Of a stretch of 6,928 nucleotides of DNA, positions 1-5,556 are shown one piece after another. The position numbers and the translations under genes were made by a program. Within the stretch, counting starts at the first letter, position 1; every line of letters starts with the position of its first letter. The stretch is from contig JAEDIG010000130.1 of assembly GCA_016292545.1 (NCBI GenBank), forward strand, positions 1-6,928, read 5' to 3'. Origin of the DNA: Bacteroidaceae bacterium (GTDB taxonomy: Bacteria > Bacteroidota > Bacteroidia > Bacteroidales > Bacteroidaceae). The notes beneath the pieces are model-generated. The model did no database searches, had not been told where the DNA came from, and saw only the letters and a list, made by a program, of their open reading frames with translations.

Positions 1-1195
1 CGTCCACGATACCCACGGTGAAGTGATCCTTGGGCTGGGGCAGCTCCAGGTTCTCATATACACCGAGAATCATGGTGGGAGTCACGTCGGCAGAGCCCAG
101 ACCATAGCGGCCGCCTACGATTTCGGGAGCGTTCTCCTTGCCGTAGAAGGCATCCTTCACGTCGAGGAGCAGCGGTTCGCCGTTGCTTCCGGGCTCCTTG
201 GTGCGGTCCAGGACAGCAATGCGCTTGCAGGTGGCAGGCACGGCCTTCAGCAGGTGCTCTACGCTGAAGGGGCGGTACAGGTGTACGCTCACCAGACCGT
301 ACTTCTTTCCGCCTGCATTGGCGTAGTCGATGGCTTCGCGGGCAGCTTCGGTGCCGGAACCCATCATGATGATGACCTGCTCGGCATCCTCAGCGCCATA
401 GTAGCTGAAGAGGTCGTATTTGCGGCCCGTGCGCTCAGAGATGGCAGCCATGTACTTCTCCACGATGGCAGGCACGGCATCGTAGTAGCGGTTGCAGCTT
501 TCGCGATGGGGGAAGAAAGTCTCGGGGTTCTCGGCCATACCCTTGGCCTGGGGATGCTCGGGTGTGAGGGCACGGGCACGGAATTCGGCCAGGGCCTTCT
601 GGTTCACAAGGTCGCGCACGTCGTCGTCCTCGATGAGCTCTACCTTCTGATACTCATGGGAGGTGCGGAAACCGTCGAAGAAGTTGATGAAGGGCACACG
701 TGCCTCCAGAGCGGCCAGATGAGCCACGGCGGAGAGGTCCATAACCTCCTGCACGCTACCTTCGGCCAGCATGGCAAAACCCGTCTGGCGGCAAGCCATC
801 ACGTCGCTGTGGTCGCCAAAGATGCACAGGGAGTGTGTGGCAACGGTGCGCGCCGACACGTGGAAGACGCTGGGCAGCAGTTCGCCGGCAATCTTGTACA
901 TGTTGGGAATCATCAGCAGCAAGCCCTGAGAGGCTGTGAAGGTGGTGGTGAGGGCACCGGCCTGCAGAGAGCCGTGTACGGCGCCGGCTGCGCCAGCCTC
1001 TGACTGCATTTCCTGCACCATTACGGTGTCGCCAAAGAGGTTTTTCCGGCCTTGGGCGGCCCACTCGTCTACATGCTCCGCCATGGGAGACGAAGGCGTG
1101 ATGGGATAGATTGCAGCCACCTCGCTGAACATGTATGCCACATGTCCGGCACAGGTGTTGCCATCCCACGTTACAAATTTCTTTTCTTTTGCCAT
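1..1195 (-). CDS. nifJ: Pyruvate:ferredoxin (flavodoxin) oxidoreductase, N-terminal third, cut by the left edge
   Basis: This enzyme oxidatively decarboxylates pyruvate to acetyl-CoA and CO2 in the cytoplasm and passes electrons to ferredoxin or flavodoxin, using thiamine diphosphate and iron-sulfur clusters. The frame reads from ATG at 1195 to the window edge without a stop, giving 398 residues of a protein that is usually about 1,180-1,200 long. Residues 1-240 match domain I: YPITPSSPMAEH at 30-41, QSEAGAAGAVHGS at 64-76, and the run from TASQG (87-91) through FDGFRTSHE (173-181). T33, E66 and R116 correspond, with a constant offset of two, to the TPP-site residues T31, E64 and R114 of the Desulfovibrio africanus enzyme, so the site appears intact. 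Residues 260-398 match domain II, with RPFSVEHL at 308-315 and LDRTKEPGSNGEPL at 329-342. The [4Fe-4S] and C-terminal domains lie outside the window. The start is set by MAKEKKFVTWDGN and an A-rich leader. The upstream ATPase gene ends 61 bp away with no visible terminator between, so read-through is possible. Confidence 0.97.
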   Translation of the reverse strand, partial: MAKEKKFVTWDGNTCAGHVAYMFSEVAAIYPITPSSPMAEHVDEWAAQGRKNLFGDTVMVQEMQSEAGAAGAVHGSLQAGALTTTFTASQGLLLMIPNMYKIAGELLPSVFHVSARTVATHSLCIFGDHSDVMACRQTGFAMLAEGSVQEVMDLSAVAHLAALEARVPFINFFDGFRTSHEYQKVELIEDDDVRDLVNQKALAEFRARALTPEHPQAKGMAENPETFFPHRESCNRYYDAVPAIVEKYMAAISERTGRKYDLFSYYGAEDAEQVIIMMGSGTEAAREAIDYANAGGKKYGLVSVHLYRPFSVEHLLKAVPATCKRIAVLDRTKEPGSNGEPLLLDVKDAFYGKENAPEIVGGRYGLGSADVTPTMILGVYENLELPQPKDHFTVGIVD

Positions 1196-1256
1196 AGTTT
1201 CTTTTTCTTTTTTTTATCTAGTTTGTTTCTAGCTTGTCAGTTGTCATAGGATTCGG
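1196..1256 (-). promoter_or_regulatory. A-rich nifJ leader with short repeats
   Basis: This is the gap between the ATPase stop and the nifJ start. Read on the minus strand, the last ~25 bases before ATG are almost pure A/G (long A-runs broken by single G), the kind of unstructured leader that favours translation in Bacteroidetes, where Shine-Dalgarno sites are weak. Two CTAG tetramers (1218-1221 and 1229-1232) and a tandem TTGTCA (1234-1239 and 1241-1246, plus-strand reading) lie upstream of it. I could not find a TAnnTTTG box here, so a dedicated nifJ promoter is not shown; the transcript may start further upstream or come from the ATPase gene. Confidence 0.4.
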
Positions 1257-2438
1257 TCAGTACAGGAAACCAAAAAGCCACAGGGGTATCATGTTGTGTT
1301 TGCCCTTGAGGATGTTGCTTCTGGCGTATGTCACGTCCGAACTGAACCGCCTGAGGTCATCGGTGAGGATGCGGAAGCGGTGGCGGTTGTCCACCACGAA
1401 GATGCCGTGGCGGTCGCCTATGTTCACGGCATGGCGGCCCCAGAGCGCATTCTGGAAGAAGGTTTCCATCATCTGCTGCTCGTCCACCCTTCCGGGCATC
1501 ATCACGTGCATGAGGTTGGTGTTGTGGAGCGACAGGCGTGCGGGCTTCTTGGGGAACGATTCGCCCACATGGTGGAGCATGTTGATGAGCCGGGCATCGC
1601 TCAGATACTTGATGTAGTTCATCACGGTGGCGCGGCTGGTGAGCACGTCTGTGGCCAAGGTGCTCACGTTGGGGGCACTGCTGTTGTCGGTGGCCAGCAG
1701 ATAGAAGAGCTTCTTTATCTTGCTCAGGTATTTCAACTCAATCTGCTGGATGAGCAGGATGTCCACTTCAATCATCATGTTCATCACCTTGAGCAGGTTT
1801 TCCGAGAAATTGGTCTTCTCCAGGAAGAAGGGGTAGTAGCCGTGGTGGAGATAGTGGGAGAAATGGTCGAAGGGGTTCACCTTGGCCGTCACCTCGGCCG
1901 CCAGCTGCTCGTGGCCGGCGAGCACCTCCTGGAGTGTGTATCTGGGCAGTTGGAGTCCTGTCTTCAGGTTCAGATACTCGCGAAACGAGAATCCCCTGAG
2001 GTTGTAGCTCTTCACCAGTCCGTTGAGCTCGGGGTTCTCTTCCTTGAGGCGCATCACGGAGCTGCCGGTGAAAACTACTTTCAGGCTGGGGTAGGCATTG
2101 TGGATGGTGCGCAACTCATGGCTCCAGCCCGGCTGCTTGAATACCTGGTCGATGAGCAACACCTGTCCGCCTGCACGCACGAAGTTGCCGGCAAAGTCGG
2201 TCAGCGTATGTCCCTGGAAATAGAAGTGGTTCATGTTGACATACAGACACCTGTAGTCGTTGATTCCAAAGTGATCCTTGGCATATTGGAGCAGGAAGGT
2301 GGTTTTTCCCACACCGCGGCTACCCTTGATGCCAATCAACCGGTCGTGCCAGTCGATTTCGTTCATGAGCGCACGCTGTACGGGAGCCTGCGTGTGCTCT
2401 ATGAGATAGCGGTGAGTGCGAAAAAAGGTGTCCAACAT
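1257..2438 (-). CDS. AAA_14/DUF4143-type ATPase with degenerate catalytic motifs
   Basis: This 393-aa protein is a member of the AAA+ ATPases that are abundant and multicopy in Bacteroidetes; their cellular role is not established. Walker A is GSRGVGKT at residues 39-46. The Walker B strand is VLLIDQV at 93-99, where the usual acidic pair DE reads D97-Q98. Sensor-1 region VVFTGSS is at 121-127. Residues ~235-290 resemble a winged-helix segment (LYLLAT..., then SRATVMNYIKYLSDARLI). The C-terminal domain starts with ETFFQNAL at 325-332 and ends in IPLWLFGFLY, a tail I recognise from this family in Bacteroidetes; its usual FEVGG-like stretch reads FRILTD at 355-360. Length is normal and no frameshift is seen. 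The start at 2438 fits a promoter about 25 bases upstream and no stronger alternative exists. It sits as a single gene between mtgA and nifJ, with its own promoter and a possible operator. The family assignment is firm; function, and whether it hydrolyses ATP, are open. Confidence 0.92.
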   Translation of the reverse strand: MLDTFFRTHRYLIEHTQAPVQRALMNEIDWHDRLIGIKGSRGVGKTTFLLQYAKDHFGINDYRCLYVNMNHFYFQGHTLTDFAGNFVRAGGQVLLIDQVFKQPGWSHELRTIHNAYPSLKVVFTGSSVMRLKEENPELNGLVKSYNLRGFSFREYLNLKTGLQLPRYTLQEVLAGHEQLAAEVTAKVNPFDHFSHYLHHGYYPFFLEKTNFSENLLKVMNMMIEVDILLIQQIELKYLSKIKKLFYLLATDNSSAPNVSTLATDVLTSRATVMNYIKYLSDARLINMLHHVGESFPKKPARLSLHNTNLMHVMMPGRVDEQQMMETFFQNALWGRHAVNIGDRHGIFVVDNRHRFRILTDDLRRFSSDVTYARSNILKGKHNMIPLWLFGFLY

Positions 2439-2445
2439 ACCCGGA

Positions 2446-2477
2446 TTTGATTAAAATACAGCGCAAAGTTAATCAAA
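2446..2477. promoter_or_regulatory. Candidate operator: perfect 9-bp inverted repeat at the ATPase promoter
   Basis: TTTGATTAA at 2446-2454 and its exact reverse complement TTAATCAAA at 2469-2477 are separated by 14 bp, so the half-site centres are 23 bp apart, close to two turns of the helix. The right arm overlaps the upstream edge of the -7 box (2464-2471), and the left arm lies around or just after the predicted start of transcription. Because the right arm should not be transcribed, a DNA-binding site is a better reading than an RNA hairpin. The identity of any regulator is unknown; local A/T richness makes some chance matching possible. Confidence 0.45.
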
Positions 2478-2494
2478 ATTGTGCGAATTGCAAA
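2464..2494 (-). promoter_or_regulatory. Bacteroidetes-type promoter of the ATPase gene (-33 TTTG, -7 TAACTTTG)
   Basis: On the minus strand TTTG (2494-2491) is followed after exactly 19 bp by TAACTTTG (2471-2464), a full match to the Bacteroidetes consensus TTTG-N19-21-TAnnTTTG read by the primary sigma factor. Transcription should begin near 2457-2459, leaving a leader of about 20 nt before the ATG at 2438. The -33 element begins about 20 bp after the mtgA stop, so the promoter fills most of the 76-bp gap between the two genes. It indicates that the ATPase gene is transcribed separately from mtgA. Confidence 0.8.
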
Positions 2495-2514
2495 GTCTGA
2501 GTGCCAAAAAGTGA

Positions 2515-3204
2515 TTATTTTGCAGGAAAAACGTCAATATGACGCATTTGCTTCATGATGGCCGTCTGGCGGCGAAGCATGTAGGGAGATGGGTCTTTGC
2601 TGCTGAATTTGATGGGGTTAGGCAGTGTGGCGGCCACCAGCGCGCAATTGGGACGGGTGAGTTCCGATGCGCTCCGCCCGAAGTGCCATTGTGCCACGGC
2701 TTCGGCTCCGTAGATGCCGTCGCCCATTTCTATGGAGTTGAGATAGACCTCCATGATGCGGTGTTTTCCCCATATCAGCTCGATGAGAGCGGTGAAGTAG
2801 ACCTCCAGCCCTTTCCTCACCCAGCTTCTCCCCGGCCACAGGAACACGTTCTTGGCCGTCTGCTGGCTGATGGTGCTGCCGCCCCGTCGGCGCTTGCCGC
2901 TCCTGTGCTCGCGGATGGCATTCTCAATCTCCACAAGGTCGAAACCCCTGTGTTCAAGAAAACGCTGGTCCTCGCTGGCCATCACGGCCACGGGCATATA
3001 GATGGACATGTCCTCCATCGCCACCCAGTGGTGGCGCAGCCGGATGGTTTCGCCCCGTTTGGCCTGCTGGGCGCAGCGGATGACCATGAGCGGAGTCACA
3101 TAGACGGGCAGCCACTTGTAGGCAAAAACAGAAAGGATTGTGCTCCCGAAAAACAGGAGCACAATCCATCTGATAATTCGTTGTGCCTTGGTGAGCAGTT
3201 GCAT
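2515..3204 (-). CDS. mtgA: Monofunctional biosynthetic peptidoglycan glycosyltransferase
   Basis: This GT51 enzyme polymerises lipid II into glycan strands at the outer face of the inner membrane and carries no transpeptidase domain. Its 229 residues are normal for MtgA. A single N-terminal membrane anchor spans about residues 12-35. The GT51 motifs appear in order: EDQRFLEHRGFD at 78-89 with the catalytic E78; RRGGSTISQQTAKN at 106-119; RKGLEVYFTALIE at 130-142 with the second conserved Glu, E134; and HRIMEVYLNSIEMGDGIYG at 148-166 followed by AEAVAQWHFGRSA. All key residues are present. The gene starts 3 bp after the stop of the lipoprotein gene, so co-transcription and translational coupling are likely. 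Its early coding sequence contains a strong terminator-like hairpin (see 3123-3167) that may hold its expression below that of the lipoprotein. Both the family and the start are well supported. Confidence 0.96.
   Translation of the reverse strand: MQLLTKAQRIIRWIVLLFFGSTILSVFAYKWLPVYVTPLMVIRCAQQAKRGETIRLRHHWVAMEDMSIYMPVAVMASEDQRFLEHRGFDLVEIENAIREHRSGKRRRGGSTISQQTAKNVFLWPGRSWVRKGLEVYFTALIELIWGKHRIMEVYLNSIEMGDGIYGAEAVAQWHFGRSASELTRPNCALVAATLPNPIKFSSKDPSPYMLRRQTAIMKQMRHIDVFPAK
3123..3167 (-). terminator. Intrinsic-terminator-like hairpin inside the 5' coding region of mtgA
   Basis: In the mRNA sense GGATTGTGCTCC (3167-3156) and GGAGCACAATCC (3146-3135) form a perfect 12-bp stem, 7 of 12 pairs G-C, around a 9-nt loop (TGTTTTTCG). 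The descending arm is followed at once by TTTCTGTTTTTG (3134-3123). Stem plus T-rich tract is the architecture of a rho-independent terminator in the direction of the lipoprotein-mtgA transcript; the opposite direction has no T-run. It begins about 37 nt after the mtgA ATG and encodes part of the membrane anchor. Plausible roles are the 3' end of the upstream lipoprotein mRNA or an attenuator relieved by translating ribosomes. This is inference from structure alone. Confidence 0.6.
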
Positions 3205-3207
3205 GGC

Positions 3208-3939
3208 TTACTGCAGTGTGCCCTCGTTGGCAGCCTCAATCATGGCCTTGCTGGCATAGAGGTAAATCTCCACGCGGCGGCTGGCTGCGCGGTCTTCCTT
3301 GCCGTCGGCACCCATAATCAGGTAGGCAGGATCCTCGCCAAAGCCCACTGTGCTGGCAATCTGAGCGGCGTTCACATTGCAGGTGTTCACCAGATAGGTG
3401 CGCACGGCGTTTGCACGGTTCTGGCTCAGTGTGAGGTTGGTGGCATCAGAACCATCGCTGCTGGCAAAACCCTGGATGGACACGTCGCAGTCGGTGTACA
3501 CCTTCAGCACCTCGCTGGCAAATTTCTTCAGAGAGGCCTGTGCGGCGGGTTGCAGATTGTATTTGCCCACGGCAAAGAGAATACCGTTGTCGAGTGTCAC
3601 CTTCACAGCGTCCAGGCCGTTCTCGTCCTTGGTGGTTTCCACCTGTGCATCGGCCAGCGCGGCTGCAGCGGCAGCCTTTGCCTTGTCCATCTTGCGTCCG
3701 ATGAGTGCACCGGCAGTGGTTCCTGCTGCCGCACCTACGGCTGCGCCAATGGCAGCTCCTTTTCCTGTGTTGCCTGTGGCCTTGCCAATCAGCGCACCGA
3801 TACCTGTGCCCAGGGCTGTGCCGCCACCGGCTCCGATGAGTGAGCCTTTGAGGGTGTTTGAGCTGTTGCAACTGGCCATCAGCATGGTTGCGCCCAATAC
3901 ACCTGCAAATCCTTTGATTCCTTTCATAGCTTCTATCAT
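3208..3939 (-). CDS. OmpA-family lipoprotein with glycine-zipper region
   Basis: This is a predicted outer-membrane lipoprotein whose C-terminal domain should contact peptidoglycan, tethering or stabilising the envelope. A signal peptide of about 23 residues ends in the lipobox MASC with Cys24 as the acylation site; N25, S26 and S27 follow. Residues 31-82 are a Gly/Ala-rich glycine zipper (IGAGGG, GTGIGALIG, GAAIGAAVGAAAG, AGALIG), then an Ala-rich stretch at 87-98. Residues ~118-228 are the OmpA-like domain, including GFASSDGS at 157-164, LSQNRANAVRTYL at 171-183 and ASRRVEIYL at 219-227. The conserved Arg (R175) is kept, but the Asp of the usual GxTDxxG motif reads Ser160. Translation may start at 3939 (used here) or at Met5 (3927), which gives a more canonical K-rich signal peptide; the A/T-rich sequence directly before 3939 favours the first weakly. 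It is first in a unit with mtgA. Confidence 0.93.
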   Translation of the reverse strand: MIEAMKGIKGFAGVLGATMLMASCNSSNTLKGSLIGAGGGTALGTGIGALIGKATGNTGKGAAIGAAVGAAAGTTAGALIGRKMDKAKAAAAAALADAQVETTKDENGLDAVKVTLDNGILFAVGKYNLQPAAQASLKKFASEVLKVYTDCDVSIQGFASSDGSDATNLTLSQNRANAVRTYLVNTCNVNAAQIASTVGFGEDPAYLIMGADGKEDRAASRRVEIYLYASKAMIEAANEGTLQ

Positions 3940-3967
3940 TATTTAATGGTGAGAAATAAATCGGCTG

Positions 3968-3975
3968 CAAAGGTA
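3968..3975 (-). promoter_or_regulatory. -7 box of the lipoprotein-mtgA promoter
   Basis: TACCTTTG on the minus strand matches TAnnTTTG exactly and lies 28 bp before the upstream of the two candidate lipoprotein starts. No TTTG-like -33 element stands out at 19-21 bp upstream (that position reads GCCC), so the call rests on the -7 box and its position in the divergent intergenic region. Confidence 0.6.
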
Positions 3976-4018
3976 ACAATTTTTCGGCATAAAGGGGCTG
4001 AATCTTGCTTTTTTTTCG

Positions 4019-4026
4019 TATTTTTG
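4019..4026 (+). promoter_or_regulatory. -7 box of the proS promoter
   Basis: TATTTTTG matches TAnnTTTG and ends 20 bp before the proS ATG, giving a short leader. The -33 region is weak (GCTG with an 18-bp spacer). A 10-bp palindrome, CAAAATTTTG, occupies 4029-4038 between this box and the start codon, about where transcription should begin. The promoter points away from the lipoprotein promoter about 45 bp to the left, so the two transcription units are divergent and their upstream elements nearly overlap. Confidence 0.55.
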
Positions 4027-4046
4027 CACAAAATTTTGAATAACCT

Positions 4047-5528
4047 ATGGCAAAAGAACTAGATTTCCTAACGAAACGAAGCGAGGATTATTCCCGCTGG
4101 TACAATGAATTGGTCGTGAAAGCCGACCTCGCCGAGCAGTCAGACGTGAGAGGCTGCATGATTATCAAACCCTACGGATATGCCATTTGGGAGAAGATGC
4201 AGCGCATCCTGGACGACAAGTTCAAGGAAACGGGTGTACAGAATGCCTATTTCCCCCTGCTCATCCCCAAATCGTTCCTGAGCAAGGAAGCCGAACATGT
4301 GGAAGGCTTCGCCAAGGAGTGTGCTGTGGTTACGCATTATCGCCTCAAAACCAATGAAACGCACGACGGCGTGGTGGTGGACCCTGCTGCCCGGCTGGAG
4401 GAGGAACTGATTATCCGCCCCACCAGCGAGACCATCATCTGGAATACATTCCGCAACTGGATTCATTCCTATCGCGATCTGCCTGTGCTGTGCAACCAGT
4501 GGTGCAACGTGATGCGCTGGGAGATGCGCACCCGCCTGTTCCTGCGCACCAGCGAGTTCCTGTGGCAGGAAGGGCACACAGCTCATTCTACGCGTGAAGA
4601 AGCTGAGGCACGCGCCCGCCAGATGCTGGGCGTATATGCCGACTTTGCCGAAAACTACATGGCTGTGCCTGTGGTTCAGGGCGTGAAAAGCGAGACCGAA
4701 CGTTTTGCCGGCGCGCTGGACACCTACACCATCGAGGCCATGATGCAGGACGGAAAGGCACTGCAGAGCGGCACCAGCCACTTCCTGGGGCAGAATTTCG
4801 GAAAGGCCTTCGATGTGACCTTCATGGACGAGCAGAACGTACGCCAGTATGCCTGGGCCACCAGCTGGGGTGTGAGCACCCGTCTGATGGGTGCGCTCAT
4901 CATGACCCACAGCGACGACAACGGACTGGTGTTGCCTCCTGCATTGGCTCCCATTCAGGTGGTTATCGTGCCCATCTACAAGAACCAGGAGCAGCTCTCC
5001 AGGGTGGATGAGGCTGTGGCTCCCATCGTGGAGGAACTGGGGCGCAAGGGCATCAGCGTGAAATATGACAATGCCGACAACAAGCGCCCGGGCTTCAAGT
5101 TTGCCGACTATGAACTGAAGGGTGTGCCCGTGCGTCTGGTGCTGGGTGCCCGCGACTTGGACAACGGCACGGTGGAGGTGATGCGTCGCGACACGCTTGA
5201 AAAGGAGACCCGCCAGCTGGAAGGAATCACCGCCTATGTGGAGCAACTGCTCACCGACATACAGCACAACATCTTCGAGAAGGCACGTGCCTATCGCGAC
5301 AGCCGCATCTATGAATGCGACAACTACGAGGAATTCAAACAGCGTGTAAAGGACGGAGGGTTCTTCCTCTGCCATTGGGACGGAACGGCCGAGACCGAGG
5401 CGCGCATCAAGGAAGACACGCAGGCCACCATCCGCTGTGTGCCCTTTGGCGTGGAGCAGACACCCGGTGTGGACATGGTGAGCGGAAAACCCAGTGTGGC
5501 GCGTGTCATTATTGCACGTTCCTATTAA
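4047..5528 (+). CDS. proS: Prolyl-tRNA synthetase, short (archaeal/eukaryotic-like) type
   Basis: This class II aminoacyl-tRNA synthetase charges tRNA-Pro with proline in the cytoplasm. At 493 aa it is the compact form without the inserted editing domain of the long E. coli-type enzyme. Motif 1 surrounds residues 45-73 (up to YFPLLIPKS); RPTSE is at 124-128; motif 2 is RWEMRTRLFLRTSEFLWQEG at 157-176; GTSHFLGQNFGKAF at 242-255 helps form the proline pocket; motif 3 is GVSTRLMGALIMTHSDDNGL at 275-294. Residues ~302-405 are the anticodon-binding domain (APIQVVIVPIY...). The tail, 410-493, is the extra C-terminal domain typical of this type and ends in the conserved terminal Tyr (ARSY). Cysteines 424, 442 and 464 remain, but WCG/ECE-type positions read WDG (444-446) and ETE (449-451), so a full zinc site is unlikely; I believe this is usual in Bacteroidetes. 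The start follows a -7 promoter box closely. A permease gene follows after 28 bp, probably in the same transcript. Confidence 0.97.
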   Translation: MAKELDFLTKRSEDYSRWYNELVVKADLAEQSDVRGCMIIKPYGYAIWEKMQRILDDKFKETGVQNAYFPLLIPKSFLSKEAEHVEGFAKECAVVTHYRLKTNETHDGVVVDPAARLEEELIIRPTSETIIWNTFRNWIHSYRDLPVLCNQWCNVMRWEMRTRLFLRTSEFLWQEGHTAHSTREEAEARARQMLGVYADFAENYMAVPVVQGVKSETERFAGALDTYTIEAMMQDGKALQSGTSHFLGQNFGKAFDVTFMDEQNVRQYAWATSWGVSTRLMGALIMTHSDDNGLVLPPALAPIQVVIVPIYKNQEQLSRVDEAVAPIVEELGRKGISVKYDNADNKRPGFKFADYELKGVPVRLVLGARDLDNGTVEVMRRDTLEKETRQLEGITAYVEQLLTDIQHNIFEKARAYRDSRIYECDNYEEFKQRVKDGGFFLCHWDGTAETEARIKEDTQATIRCVPFGVEQTPGVDMVSGKPSVARVIIARSY

Positions 5529-5556
5529 TATATATAAGTAAAAAGGGGAACAGGGC

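Noticed and set aside
23..1003. Long plus-strand open frame opposite nifJ
   Set aside because: It is the complement of a clearly conserved oxidoreductase frame; the translation is rich in His/Gly/Val with no recognisable domain, typical of antisense frames in moderately GC-rich DNA.
1296..2450. 384-codon plus-strand open frame opposite the ATPase gene
   Set aside because: The minus-strand frame has Walker A, sensor and family tail motifs and its own promoter; the plus-strand translation shows no motif and has no promoter.
2539..3843. 434-codon plus-strand open frame spanning mtgA and the lipoprotein gene
   Set aside because: It runs antisense across two well-supported genes and their boundary, which a real gene would not be expected to do, and it contains no recognisable domain.
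4047..5528. Incomplete zinc-ligand set in the ProRS C-terminal domain as a novelty
   Set aside because: As far as I recall, the WDG/ETE form is usual in Bacteroidetes ProRS, so it is a family trait and not a peculiarity of this gene.
5518..5551. GTTCC...GGAAC repeat across the proS-permease gap, considered as a terminator
   Set aside because: Only five pairs with a 24-base A/T-rich loop and no T-run after it; too weak to call.
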